From the NCBI RefSeq assembly GCF_000716595.1, contig NZ_JNXC01000003.1, positions 62,001 to 126,000 of the forward strand: 64,000 bases of DNA, given 5' to 3'. The translations under genes and the position numbers were made by a program. Positions within the stretch are counted from its first letter, which is position 1; each line of letters begins with the position of its first letter. This DNA is from Saccharothrix sp. NRRL B-16314. Lineage in GTDB: Bacteria; Actinomycetota; Actinomycetes; Mycobacteriales; Pseudonocardiaceae. Shown in pieces: positions 51,801-60,901 of the stretch. The notes under the pieces are model-generated. The model saw only the letters and a program-made list of their open reading frames with translations. It ran no database searches and was not told where the DNA came from.

Positions 51801-51846
51801 GGCGGTCCGGTGGTGGGCGCGTACCCGGGCCCACCACCGGACCGCC
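51801..51846 (+). terminator. Terminator after the ECF/CU044_5270 pair
   Basis: A perfect 18-bp stem, 51801-51818 with 51829-51846, around a 10-nt loop, starting 6 nt after the stop. Confidence 0.85.
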
Positions 51847-52114
51847 GGTTGGTCGACGCCGGGGACCCGCGGGACTTCGCGGAGGAGCGACCGCCTCGGG
51901 ACCGGACTCCCTCCCCGCGTGACCGGGGGTCCTTGTAGGACGCGCGTACCGCGTTCCAGCAGGTGAAACGGGGCACCCGGGTGTCCGCGGACGGTCGGGC
52001 GCTGACTATGCTCGTTAACAAACCGGACACATTGTCGTGGCCGGCCGGCGCGGGTGACGACCTGCTCGACGGCCCCGCGCTCCCCACCCGTTCACACCTC
52101 CGGGAGCGACGTCC
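51847..52114. other. Intergenic region upstream of serA
   Basis: About 270 nt with no convincing ORF. Possible -10 elements are TATGCT (near 52008) and the AT-rich GTTAACAAACC that follows. No leader peptide rich in serine codons, riboswitch or terminator hairpin was seen. GGGAG about 10 nt before the GTG is the serA ribosome site. Confidence 0.5.
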
Positions 52115-53704
52115 GTGACCAAGCCCGTTGTCCTCATCGCCGAGAAGCTCGCACCGTCCGTTCTCGACGTCTTCGGTGATGGCATCGAGGTGCGCCACGT
52201 CGACGGCACCGACCGTCCCGCGCTGCTCGAAGCCGTCGCCGACGCCGACGCACTCCTGGTCCGCTCCGCCACCAAGGTGAACGCCGAGGTCTTCCAGGCC
52301 ACCACCAAGCTGAAGGTCGTCGCCCGCGCGGGCGTGGGGCTGGACAACGTCGAGGTGCCCGCCGCCACCGAGCGCGGCGTGATGGTGGTCAACGCGCCCA
52401 CCTCGAACATCGTCAGCGCCGCCGAGCACGCCGTCGCGCTGCTGCTCGCCACCGCCCGCCAGATCCCGGCCGCGCACGCCACGCTCCAGGACCACCAGTG
52501 GAAGCGCAGCAAGTTCAACGGCGTCGAGGTGCAGGGCAAGACGGTCGGCGTGGTGGGCCTCGGCAAGATCGGCCAGCTGTTCGCCGCCCGCATCGCCGCC
52601 TTCGGCACCGAGCTCATCGCGTACGACCCGTACGTCAGCGCCGCCCGCGCCGCCCAGCTCGGCATCGAGCTGGTGACGCTGGAGGAGCTGCTGGAGCGCG
52701 CCGACTTCATCTCGATCCACCTGCCGAAGACCCCGGAGACCAAGGGCCTGATCGGCGCCGCCCAGCTGGCCAAGGCCAAGCGCGGCGTGATCATCGTCAA
52801 CGCGGCCCGCGGCGGCCTGGTCGACGAGGACGCGCTGGCCGAGGCCGTGAAGGAGGGCCAGGTCGGCGGCGCGGGCATCGACGTGTTCTCCACCGAGCCC
52901 ACCACCGAGAGCCCGCTGTTCGGCCTGCCGAACGTCGTGGTCACCCCGCACCTGGGCGCGTCCACCACCGAGGCGCAGGACCGGGCGGGCACGGACGTGG
53001 CCAAGTCGGTGCTGCTGGCGCTGGCCGGCGACTTCGTGCCGGACGCGGTGAACGTGCAGGGCGGCGGCGTGGTCGGCGAGGAGGTCCGCCCGTACCTGCC
53101 GCTGGTGCAGAAGCTCGGCACGGTGGTCGCGGCGCTCAGCGCGAAGGCCCCGACCTCGGTCACCATCGAGGTGCGCGGCGAGCTGTCCAGCGAGGACGTG
53201 GCGGTGCTGCCGCTGGCCGCGCTGCGCGGCGTGTTCTCCCGGGTGGTCGAGGAGCAGGTCACCTTCGTCAACGCCCCGGCGCTGGCGACGGCGCTCGGCG
53301 TCGGCGTCGACCTGGTCAAGGAGCCGGAGAGCGCCAACCACCGCAGCCTGGTCACGGTGCGCGCGGTGCAGGCGGACGGCGCGGTCATCACCGTGTCCGG
53401 CACGATCACCGGTCTCGACCAGGTGGAGAAGCTGGTCGGCATCAACGGCCGCCACTTCGACCTGCGCGCCGAGGGCAACGTGCTGCTGCTGGAGTACCCG
53501 GACCGGCCGGGCGTGATGGGCGCGGTCGGCACGCTGCTCGGCGAGGCGGGCGTGAACGTCGAGGCCGCCCAGATCAGCCAGACCAAGGACGGCGCGGACG
53601 CGTTCATGCTGCTGCGCGTCGACCGCCCGGTGGACACCGCGGTGCTCGACCCGATCGGTGCGGCCGTCGGTGCGCGCACGGTGCGCTCGGTCAACTTCGA
53701 CTGA
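52115..53704 (+). CDS. serA: D-3-phosphoglycerate dehydrogenase
   Basis: 529 residues from a GTG. First step of serine synthesis. NAD motif VVGLGKIGQLFAAR, catalytic Arg in VNAARGGLVDED, Glu in STEPTTE, His in TPHLGAST. The C-terminus has the extra allosteric substrate-binding domain (about 315-455) and a serine-binding ACT domain (EYPDRPGVMGAVGTLLGEAG). This is the long, type I form as in M. tuberculosis SerA1. Followed by a hairpin at 53732-53773. Confidence 0.97.
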   Translation: MTKPVVLIAEKLAPSVLDVFGDGIEVRHVDGTDRPALLEAVADADALLVRSATKVNAEVFQATTKLKVVARAGVGLDNVEVPAATERGVMVVNAPTSNIVSAAEHAVALLLATARQIPAAHATLQDHQWKRSKFNGVEVQGKTVGVVGLGKIGQLFAARIAAFGTELIAYDPYVSAARAAQLGIELVTLEELLERADFISIHLPKTPETKGLIGAAQLAKAKRGVIIVNAARGGLVDEDALAEAVKEGQVGGAGIDVFSTEPTTESPLFGLPNVVVTPHLGASTTEAQDRAGTDVAKSVLLALAGDFVPDAVNVQGGGVVGEEVRPYLPLVQKLGTVVAALSAKAPTSVTIEVRGELSSEDVAVLPLAALRGVFSRVVEEQVTFVNAPALATALGVGVDLVKEPESANHRSLVTVRAVQADGAVITVSGTITGLDQVEKLVGINGRHFDLRAEGNVLLLEYPDRPGVMGAVGTLLGEAGVNVEAAQISQTKDGADAFMLLRVDRPVDTAVLDPIGAAVGARTVRSVNFD

Positions 53705-53731
53705 TCGGCAAGTCCCCGAAACGGAGTAACG

Positions 53732-53773
53732 CCGCCGAGACCTGTCGTTGTATATCGCCGCAGGTCTCGGCGG
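53732..53773 (+). terminator. Terminator of serA
   Basis: CCGCCGAGACCTG (53732-53744) pairs perfectly with CAGGTCTCGGCGG (53761-53773). The 16-nt loop includes TGTATATCG. After it come CAGTTAACCG and CGTTAAAACTG (53777-53803), an AT-rich imperfect palindrome that may belong to the promoter of the next gene. Confidence 0.8.
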
Positions 53774-53972
53774 TGTCACAGTTAACCGTTAGTCGTTAAA
53801 ACTGTGGGTGTCGTCACTCGTTCGGACGAATTGATCAGCTCGATCGAGCGGTTAGGTTCCCTCCCACGAGGTTGACCCGGTGCTGTAGAGGGCACGGCAC
53901 CACGCGGGCAGTTCCCCCGATTTCACGCGACGCTGCCTGCCCGGTCGAATCCGACCTCGGTTGGGGCACGTT

Positions 53973-56900
53973 GTGAGCCGATCTCGCGTTGTCGCCAGAT
54001 CCGCCGTGCCGGTGTTGGCCGCGATGCTCGTCGCAGGGTCCACCGCCGGTGCCGCGCTGGCCGCCGATGATCCACTGGCGCCGTCCGTCGCCGCCGCGCG
54101 CGGGCTGGACGCGAACCAGTTGCAGTTGAAGGTGTCCGACCGGCTGACCGCCGCGAAGGGCCGCGTCACCGCGTTCGTCGAGCTCGAGGCCAAGCCGGCC
54201 GTCGACGCGTTCGCCGAGGAGACCGGCAAGGGCGCGACCAAGCAGCAGGCGAAGGACGCCGCCAAGGCCACCAAGAACGACACCGGCCGGGTGACCGACG
54301 TGGTCGTCGACGCCCTCAAGGGCAAGGACTCGGCCACCAAGGAGCTGTTCCGGACCGCGAACGGCGTGCCGGGCGTGGTCGTCCAGGCCGACGCCGCGAA
54401 GGTGCGCGAACTGGCCCAGCGCGCGGACGTGAAGTCCGTGCGCACCGTGGTGCCGAAGGTCCGCCAGAACTCCACCGCCGTGCAGCTGACGAACACGCTC
54501 AAGGCGTGGCAGGAGTACGGCAAGCTCGGTGACGACACCCGCGTCGGCATCATCGACACGGGGATCGACTACACCCACAGCGACTTCGCGGGCCCCGGCA
54601 CCATCGAGGCGTTCGAGGCGATCGACGAGACCAAGGTCGACGCCTCCTACTTCCCGACCGCCAAGGTGGTCGGCGGCTACGACTTCGTCGGCAACGCCTA
54701 CGACGGCAGCAGCGACGACCCGGCGCTGAACACCCCGAAGCCCGACCCGAACCCGCTCGACTGCAACGGCCACGGCTCGCACGTCGCCGGCACCGCCGCG
54801 GGCTTCGGCGTCAACGCGGACGGCACCACGTTCAAGGGCGACTACACCAAGCTCACCCCCGAGACGCTGGACGCGATGCGCATCGGCCCCGGCACCGCGC
54901 CGAAGGCCCTGCTGTACGCGCTGAAGGTGTTCGGCTGCGACGGCTCGACCAACGTCACCGCGCAGGCCCTCGACTGGGCGCTCGACCCGGACGGCGACGG
55001 CGACTTCTCCGACCACCTCGACGTGGTCAACCTGTCGCTCGGCTCGGACTACGGCGCGCCGGACGACCCGGACAGCCTGTTCGTGCGCAAGCTCAACGCC
55101 TCCGGCGTGCTCACGGTGTTCTCCGCGGGCAACGGCGGCGACCTGTACGACATCGGCGGCTCGCCGGGCAGCACCCCCGAGGCGCTGACCGTGGCCAGCA
55201 CGCGTGACTCCTACGTGCTGCGCGACGCGGTCGAGGTGACCGCGCCGGCCGGCTCGGCGGGCAAGAAGCCCGGCCAGTACAGCGTGGCCTTCAACTACGA
55301 GGGCGCGAACGTCAGCGCACCCGTCGTGGCGATGTCCGACGCGGCCAACAAGGACGGCTGCCTCGCGTTCAACGCCGCCGACAAGGCCGCCGTCGCGGGC
55401 AAGATGGTGTGGCTGGAGTGGGACGACAACGACGCCACGCGTCGCTGCGGCTCGGTCGGCCGGACCAACAACGCGACCGCCGCCGGTGCCGTGGGCGCCG
55501 TGTTCACCTCGAACCTGGAGCACTTCAACGCGGGCATCTCCGGCAACGCGACGATCCCGGTGTTCCAGTTCACCGGCTCGGCGACCGCGGCGCTGCGCCC
55601 GGTGCTGGCCGCGGGCACGCTGGTGGTCCGCCAGGCGGGCGACCTGCGCACCTCGCTGCCGACGTTCGACGCGTCGATCACCGACACCCCGAGCTCGTTC
55701 ACCTCGCGCGGCGTGCGCGGCCCGGTCGTGAAGCCGGACGTGGCCGCCCCCGGTGACTCCATCGCCTCGGCGCTGGTCGGCTCGGGCAACAAGACGATGG
55801 TCAACTCGGGCACGTCGATGGCCGCGCCGCACATCGCCGGCGTCGCCGCGCTGGTGCGCCAGGTCCACCCGGACTGGACGCCCGAAGAGGTCAAGGCCGC
55901 GGTGATGAACAGCGCGGGCGCCGACGTCAAGGCGGACGGCAAGACCTACGCGCCCAACCGCGTCGGCGCGGGCCGCGTCAACGCCAAGGCCGCCGTGGAG
56001 AACCAGGTGCTCGCCTACGTGCAGGACGACCCGGGTGCTGTGTCCGCGTCGTTCGGCACGGTCGAGGTGTCGCGGCCGGTGTCGCGGACCAAGACCATCA
56101 AGGTGGTCAACAAGTCCACCAACTGGGTCGACTACACCGTGGGCTACGAGGCGCTGACCCAGATCCCGGGTGTGCGCTACGACCTGTCCGCGACCACGGT
56201 GCGGGTCAGCCCGCGTGGCGTCGCCCGCGTCACCGTGACGCTGAAGATCGACGACCCGGCCGCGCTGCGCAAGACGGTCGACCCGACGATCGAGGCGAAC
56301 CACCTCGACACGCCGCGCCAGTACCTGGCCGACGCGTCGGGCCGGGTCGTGCTGACGCCGACCGGCGGTGCCTCGGTCCCGCTCCGGGTGCCGGTGTACT
56401 CGGCGCCGAAGCCGGTGTCCGACATCAACGCGCCGAGCAGGGTCCGGGTCACGGGCGAGGGCCAGGGAGTGCTGAACCTGACCGGCCGGGGCGTCGACCA
56501 GGGCGCCTACAAGTCGCTCGTGAGCGTCCTGGAGCTCCAGGCTTCCTCGCCGCGGCTGCCCGAGTGCCGCCGCAACGTCACCTCCAACTGCGTGCTGAAC
56601 GAGACCGCCAAGGGTGGTGACCTGCGTCACGTCGGCGTCACGTCCACCGCGCCGCTGGCCAAGGCGCAGGGCAAGCCGGAGCAGTCGCTGCTCGCGTTCG
56701 GCCTGTCCACCTGGGGCAACTGGTACAACCTCGGCAGCAACACCATCCCGTTCGTCGACATCGACACCAACGGCGACGGCGCGTTCGACTACGAGGTCTA
56801 CGCGACCAAGCTGACCGACACCGACCTGCTGGTCGCCGTCGCGGTGGACCTGAACACCGGTGCCACCGTCGACATCCAGGGCGTCAACGGCCAGTTCGGC

Positions 56901-57302
56901 GACGTGGACACCAACGTGTTCGACACGAACGTCGTCGTCCTGCCGGTGCTGCTGTCGGCGCTGGGCATCGACCCGTCGGCGGACACGTCGCGGATCGCCT
57001 ACCAGGTCGGCGTGTCCGGGTTCTACGTTGCGCCGGGCTCGTCCGACGGCCTGATCGACTCGATCCCGACCGCGCTGTCGTTCGACCCGCTCAAGCCGGG
57101 CCTGTGGGTGCAGGGTGGCGGCGACGCCGCGCTGTCCTACCAGGCCCGCCCCGGCACCGCGCTGGTGGTCAACCGCGACGCGGAGTCGCTGGTGGCCGAC
57201 CGCGCGGACAGCCTGCTCGTGCTGAACCACCACAACGCCTCCGGTGACAAGGCGGACGTGGTGCAGGTGCGGGCCCGTTCGGGCAACCGCTCGGCGGACT
57301 GA
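53973..57302 (+). CDS. Large secreted subtilisin-like serine protease (S8)
   Basis: 1109 residues from the GTG at 53973 (a TTG at 53961 is in frame). A signal peptide ends near AGAALAAD (about residue 32). An I9-type propeptide follows (about 40-165). The catalytic triad is D195 (GIIDTGID), H267 (NGHGSHVAG) and S615 (NSGTSMAAP). A PA domain is inserted between H and S. About 480 residues of beta-rich C-terminal domains follow, starting at the Fn3-like SFGTVEVSRPVSRTKTIKVV. No sortase or membrane anchor, so it is free in the medium. Confidence 0.94.
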   Translation: MSRSRVVARSAVPVLAAMLVAGSTAGAALAADDPLAPSVAAARGLDANQLQLKVSDRLTAAKGRVTAFVELEAKPAVDAFAEETGKGATKQQAKDAAKATKNDTGRVTDVVVDALKGKDSATKELFRTANGVPGVVVQADAAKVRELAQRADVKSVRTVVPKVRQNSTAVQLTNTLKAWQEYGKLGDDTRVGIIDTGIDYTHSDFAGPGTIEAFEAIDETKVDASYFPTAKVVGGYDFVGNAYDGSSDDPALNTPKPDPNPLDCNGHGSHVAGTAAGFGVNADGTTFKGDYTKLTPETLDAMRIGPGTAPKALLYALKVFGCDGSTNVTAQALDWALDPDGDGDFSDHLDVVNLSLGSDYGAPDDPDSLFVRKLNASGVLTVFSAGNGGDLYDIGGSPGSTPEALTVASTRDSYVLRDAVEVTAPAGSAGKKPGQYSVAFNYEGANVSAPVVAMSDAANKDGCLAFNAADKAAVAGKMVWLEWDDNDATRRCGSVGRTNNATAAGAVGAVFTSNLEHFNAGISGNATIPVFQFTGSATAALRPVLAAGTLVVRQAGDLRTSLPTFDASITDTPSSFTSRGVRGPVVKPDVAAPGDSIASALVGSGNKTMVNSGTSMAAPHIAGVAALVRQVHPDWTPEEVKAAVMNSAGADVKADGKTYAPNRVGAGRVNAKAAVENQVLAYVQDDPGAVSASFGTVEVSRPVSRTKTIKVVNKSTNWVDYTVGYEALTQIPGVRYDLSATTVRVSPRGVARVTVTLKIDDPAALRKTVDPTIEANHLDTPRQYLADASGRVVLTPTGGASVPLRVPVYSAPKPVSDINAPSRVRVTGEGQGVLNLTGRGVDQGAYKSLVSVLELQASSPRLPECRRNVTSNCVLNETAKGGDLRHVGVTSTAPLAKAQGKPEQSLLAFGLSTWGNWYNLGSNTIPFVDIDTNGDGAFDYEVYATKLTDTDLLVAVAVDLNTGATVDIQGVNGQFGDVDTNVFDTNVVVLPVLLSALGIDPSADTSRIAYQVGVSGFYVAPGSSDGLIDSIPTALSFDPLKPGLWVQGGGDAALSYQARPGTALVVNRDAESLVADRADSLLVLNHHNASGDKADVVQVRARSGNRSAD

Positions 57303-57313
57303 CGTCGTGCGTC

Positions 57314-57351
57314 GCTCTGGCCGGTCGGGGGTTGCCCCGGCCGGCCAGAGC
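57314..57351 (+). terminator. Terminator of the subtilase gene
   Basis: GCTCTGGCCGG (57314-57324) pairs with CCGGCCAGAGC (57341-57351), with an inner GGGG/CCCC stem, followed by CGTTTAAG. It starts 11 nt after the stop. Confidence 0.8.
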
Positions 57352-57529
57352 CGTTTAAGCGCATCGGGTGACGACCGAACGGGGGTCTTGAACCGTTCGG
57401 GTGTCCCGCAGTCCGGGAGATATGGCCACGGAGGGGTGTTCCGAGTGCGGTTCCGGCGCTCCGGACCGGTAGCCTTTCGCATTGGAAACTAGTCCCGCGC
57501 AATGGGACTGATACCTGGGAGGTGTGTGG

Positions 57530-58567
57530 ATGCGGCTCGCAGTGATCCCAGGAGACGGGATCGGGCCCGAGGTCGTCGCCGAGGCCCTGAAGGTACTCGG
57601 TGAGGTCGTTCCCGCGGCTGAGATCACCCGCTACGACCTCGGCGCGGCGCGCTGGCACGCCACAGGTGAGTTGCTGCCGGAGTCCGTGCTCGGGGAACTC
57701 CGCCAGCACGACGCGATCCTGCTCGGTGCCGTGGGCGACCCGTCGGTGCCGAGCGGAATCCTGGAACGGGGCCTGCTGCTCCGGCTCCGGTTCGAACTCG
57801 ACCACCACGTGAACCTGCGCCCGGCCCGGCTGTACCCCGGTGTGCGCAGCCCGATCGCCGACCCGCCCGAGATCGACATGGTGGTGGTGCGCGAGGGCAC
57901 GGAGGGCCTGTACGCCGGCAACGGCGGGCTCCTGCGCAAGGACACGCCGCACGAGATCGCGACCGAGGTGTCGATCAACACGTCGTTCGGCGTGGAGCGG
58001 GTGGTGCGCGACGCGTTCGGCCGTGCCGCGAACCGGCCGCGCAAGCACCTCACGCTCGTGCACAAGACCAACGTGCTCACGCACGCCGGGTCGTTGTGGT
58101 CGCGGGTGGTGGAGGAGGTGTCGTTGCAGCACCCCGAGGTGACGGTGGCGTACCAGCACGTGGACGCGGCGACGATCCACCTGGTCACCGACCCCGGCCG
58201 GTACGACGTGATCGTGACGGACAACCTGTTCGGCGACATCCTGACCGACCTGGCGGCGGCGGTGACCGGTGGCATCGGTCTCGCGGCGTCCGGGAACCTC
58301 GACGTGACGCGGCGCAACCCGAGCATGTTCGAGCCGGTGCACGGCAGCGCGCCGGACATCGCGGGCCAGGGCATCGCGGACCCGACGGCGGCGGTCCTCT
58401 CCGTCGCCCTGATGCTCGACCACCTCGGCGAGTCGGAGTCGGCCAGGAGGATCGAAGCGTCGGTGGCCTTTGATCTGGCGACTCGTGACCACTCGTCGCC
58501 CGGTGCCACCTACGCGGTGGGCGACCGCCTCGCCGCGCTCGTCTCGTCCAACGTCCGAACCGCCTGA
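57530..58567 (+). CDS. leuB: 3-isopropylmalate dehydrogenase
   Basis: 345 residues from the ATG at 57530 with GGGAGG 7 nt upstream. Leucine synthesis step converting 3-isopropylmalate to ketoisocaproate precursor. Signature: [15 protein letters not shown] and the substrate/NAD loop [20 protein letters not shown]; the C-terminal [14 protein letters not shown] is also diagnostic. A small hairpin, AGTCCC (57491-57496) with GGGACT (57504-57509), lies in the leader; no leader peptide was seen. Followed by 22-bp repeat locus D. Confidence 0.97.
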   Translation: MRLAVIPGDGIGPEVVAEALKVLGEVVPAAEITRYDLGAARWHATGELLPESVLGELRQHDAILLGAVGDPSVPSGILERGLLLRLRFELDHHVNLRPARLYPGVRSPIADPPEIDMVVVREGTEGLYAGNGGLLRKDTPHEIATEVSINTSFGVERVVRDAFGRAANRPRKHLTLVHKTNVLTHAGSLWSRVVEEVSLQHPEVTVAYQHVDAATIHLVTDPGRYDVIVTDNLFGDILTDLAAAVTGGIGLAASGNLDVTRRNPSMFEPVHGSAPDIAGQGIADPTAAVLSVALMLDHLGESESARRIEASVAFDLATRDHSSPGATYAVGDRLAALVSSNVRTA

Positions 58568-58571
58568 CCCC

Positions 58572-58637
58572 GAGAGTCCTACGTTCAGAACGCGTGAGTC
58601 CTACGTTCAGAACGCATGAGTTCAACGCTCGGAACAC
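58572..58637. repeat. 22-bp repeat element, locus D (half element)
   Basis: Three forward units start at 58572, 58594 and 58616, with cores GAGTCCTACGTTC, GAGTCCTACGTTC and GAGTTCAACGCTC. No inverted arm follows. It starts 4 nt after the leuB stop and runs into a second, unrelated repeat. Confidence 0.92.
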
Positions 58638-58941
58638 GTGATCAGGGCCACCACGGCAGCCGTCGTGGTGGCCCTGAGTGCTTGGCGGGGCCGTGAGGTC
58701 GCGCCGCTACCGCCCGTGGGAGAAGTCGAAATCCGGCGCTGACCCCCGAGCACAGGCGCGGGATGCGTGGCGGTTCGTGCGCTGAACGTGGTGGGTCGGC
58801 CGTTCCGGTACGTGATCAGGGCCACCGCGGCGAGTTCGTGGTGGCCCCGGGCGCTTCGGTGGCCGTAGGGTCGCCGGTACCGCCCGTGGGGGAAGTCCGG
58901 TCGAAATCCGGCGCTGACCCGCAACGGTAGGCCGAGCACCA
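58636..58941. repeat. Imperfect direct duplication with hairpins
   Basis: Two related blocks of about 120-130 nt start at 58636 and 58810 (offset 174). Shared words are ACGTGATCAGGGCCACC, ACCGCCCGTGGG and GAAATCCGGCGCTGACCC. Each begins with a hairpin: CAGGGCCACCACG with CGTGGTGGCCCTG in the first (58643-58655, 58664-58676) and an imperfect version at 58817-58849. The 508-nt gap between leuB and the ABC permease holds this, locus D and no credible ORF. Confidence 0.85.
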
Positions 58942-59075
58942 CGCCCGGCGAGCCCGATCACCCGTGGGCGGTGGGAAGAAGCTCCACTCCTGCCGTGGTC
59001 CGCGGGACGGGTGCGCCGGCCTGCCACGAGCGGCGCCGGGCGGCCGGTCGAGGCCACCTGGCCGAAAGGCGACCG

Positions 59076-60149
59076 GTGACCTCCACCAGCAGTCGGCCCA
59101 CGACCGCGCCCGTCGCGCCACGCCGCCCGCCCACCACGGGCCTGTGCCTGGCGCTCACCGCCGTCCTCGCCGGCTCGGTCGTCTGCGGTGTCGCGCTCGG
59201 TCCGGTGGGCATCCCGTTCGGCGACGTCCTCCGCTTCCTCCAGGCCGCCCTCACCGGCGGAACGGTCGACGCCGCCGAAGCAGGCCCCTACCGGATCGTC
59301 TGGGACATCCGACTGCCCCGCGTCCTCCTGGCCGCCGTCGTCGGCGCGGGCCTCTCGGCGGTGGGCGTCGCGATCCAGGCCATGGTCCGCAACGCCCTCG
59401 CCGACCCCTACGTGCTCGGCATCTCCTCCGGCGCGAGCGTCGGCGCCACGGCGGTGGCGACCACCGGCCTGTTCGCCTCCCTAGGCATCTACGCCCTCTC
59501 CACGGCCGCGTTCCTCGCCGCCCTCGCCGCGATGGCGATCGTCTACCTGGTCGCCGGCCGCAACCTCACCCCGCTGCGCCTCGTCCTCACCGGCACCGCC
59601 ATGGCCTACGGCTTCTCCGCCATCGCCATGCTCCTGGTCTTCCAGTCACCACGCGGGGAGGCCGCACGGGCCGCGATGTTCTGGCTACTCGGCAGCCTGG
59701 GCGGCGTCACGTGGGCGTCGCTGCCGATCGCGGCGTCGGTGGTCGGAGCGGGTGTCCTCTACCTGCGAACCCGCGCGAAGCACCTCAACGCGCTCTCCAT
59801 GGGCGACGAGACCGCCACCACCCTCGGCATCGACGTCTCCCGCACCCGCCAGGAACTCTTCCTCGTCACCGCCGCCATGACGGGCGTCCTCGTCGCGGTC
59901 AGCGGCGCGGTCGGGTTCGTCGGCCTCATGCTGCCGCACCTGGTCCGCCTCGTCGTGGGCGCGGACCACCGCAAGGTGCTCGCCGTGGCACCGCTGGCGG
60001 GCGCCTGCTTCCTCATCTGGGTGGACGTCGCCGCACGCCTGCTCGCCGCACCCGAGGAACTGCCCCTCGGCGTCATCACGGCCGCGCTCGGCGTGCCGTG
60101 CTTCATCCTGCTGATGCGCCGCCGCGGCTACGTGTTCGGCGGTCGCTGA
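59076..60149 (+). CDS. FecCD-type ABC transporter permease
   Basis: 357 residues from the GTG at 59076, with AAAGG about 6 nt upstream; earlier codons to 58971 are open but look non-coding. About nine or ten helices. Family signatures are RLPRVLLAAVVGAGLSAVGV, MVRNALADPYVLGISSGASV and the coupling helix near GIDVSRTR. VGFVGLMLPHLVRLVVGADH is also typical. It forms the pore of an importer for iron-siderophore, heme or cobalamin. The stop overlaps the ATPase start by 1 nt. Confidence 0.92.
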   Translation: MTSTSSRPTTAPVAPRRPPTTGLCLALTAVLAGSVVCGVALGPVGIPFGDVLRFLQAALTGGTVDAAEAGPYRIVWDIRLPRVLLAAVVGAGLSAVGVAIQAMVRNALADPYVLGISSGASVGATAVATTGLFASLGIYALSTAAFLAALAAMAIVYLVAGRNLTPLRLVLTGTAMAYGFSAIAMLLVFQSPRGEAARAAMFWLLGSLGGVTWASLPIAASVVGAGVLYLRTRAKHLNALSMGDETATTLGIDVSRTRQELFLVTAAMTGVLVAVSGAVGFVGLMLPHLVRLVVGADHRKVLAVAPLAGACFLIWVDVAARLLAAPEELPLGVITAALGVPCFILLMRRRGYVFGGR

Positions 60150-60901
60150 TGGACCTCCGACTCGACGGGCTCGCCGTCGACCGCATCCTCCACGGCGTCG
60201 ACCTGCACGCCGGTGCGGGCGAGGTGCACGGCATCGTCGGCCCCAACGGCAGCGGCAAGTCCACCACCCTCCGCTGCGTCTACCGGGCGCTGAAACCGTC
60301 CGGTGGAGTGGTCCTCCTGAACGGTCGGGACATCACCACCGCCCGGGTCCGCGACACCGCGAGGGACCTCGCCGCGCTCACCCAGGACAGCCACGTCGAG
60401 TTCGACTTCACGGTCGCCGAGGTGGTCGCGATGGGCCGCCTCCCGCACCGCGGCACCCCGCGGCAGGACGAGGAGGTCCAGGCCGACGCACTGTCCCGAG
60501 TGGACGCCGCGCACCTCGCCGACCGCAGCTTCCTCACCCTCTCCGGCGGCGAACGCCAACGCGTCCTCATCGCGCGGGCCCTCGCCCAGCAGCCGAAGGT
60601 CCTCGTCCTGGACGAGCCGACCAATCACCTGGACATCAGCCACCAACTGGCAGTCCTCGAAGTCGTCCGGAGTCTCGGGGTCACCGTCCTGGCCGTCCTG
60701 CACGACCTCAACCTCGCCGCCGCCTACTGCGATCGCCTGCACGTGCTCGACCACGGCCGGGTGGTGCGCAGCGGCGCACCGGCGGAAGTGCTCACCCCGG
60801 AAGTCCTCCGAGAGGTCTTCCACGTCCGCGCGCACGTCGTGCGCCACCCCACCAGCGGCGTGCCGCAACTGCTGTTCGAACACAGGGAGACCCACCAGTG
60901 A
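60149..60901 (+). CDS. FecE-type ABC transporter ATPase
   Basis: 250 residues from the ATG overlapping the permease stop. Walker A GPNGSGKST, signature LSGGERQR, Walker B VLVLDEPTNHLD, and the H-loop VLHDLNLAA. It belongs to the siderophore/B12 (FecE/FhuC/BtuD) group and powers the importer. The stop overlaps the GTG of the binding-protein gene by 3 nt, so permease, ATPase and binding protein form one tight operon. Confidence 0.94.
   Translation: MDLRLDGLAVDRILHGVDLHAGAGEVHGIVGPNGSGKSTTLRCVYRALKPSGGVVLLNGRDITTARVRDTARDLAALTQDSHVEFDFTVAEVVAMGRLPHRGTPRQDEEVQADALSRVDAAHLADRSFLTLSGGERQRVLIARALAQQPKVLVLDEPTNHLDISHQLAVLEVVRSLGVTVLAVLHDLNLAAAYCDRLHVLDHGRVVRSGAPAEVLTPEVLREVFHVRAHVVRHPTSGVPQLLFEHRETHQ

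Noticed and set aside
53835..57482. Giant minus-strand ORF (1215 codons) opposite the subtilase gene
   Set aside because: Its composition is Arg/His/Gly/Val-rich as expected for a shadow of a high-GC gene, with no domains; the plus frame has a complete catalytic triad and signal peptide.
57488..57529. T-box or leader-peptide attenuator upstream of leuB
   Set aside because: There is a 6-bp hairpin but no leucine-rich ORF, no T-box word and no T-tract terminator.
58622..58942. Minus-strand ORFs across the duplicated block
   Set aside because: They read through the repeats, are Arg/Pro/Gly-rich, lack ribosome sites and show no domain.
58568..59075. Cobalamin riboswitch or iron box upstream of the FecCD-type operon
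   Set aside because: No B12-box word and no DtxR/IdeR-type palindrome could be recognised; only repeats are present.
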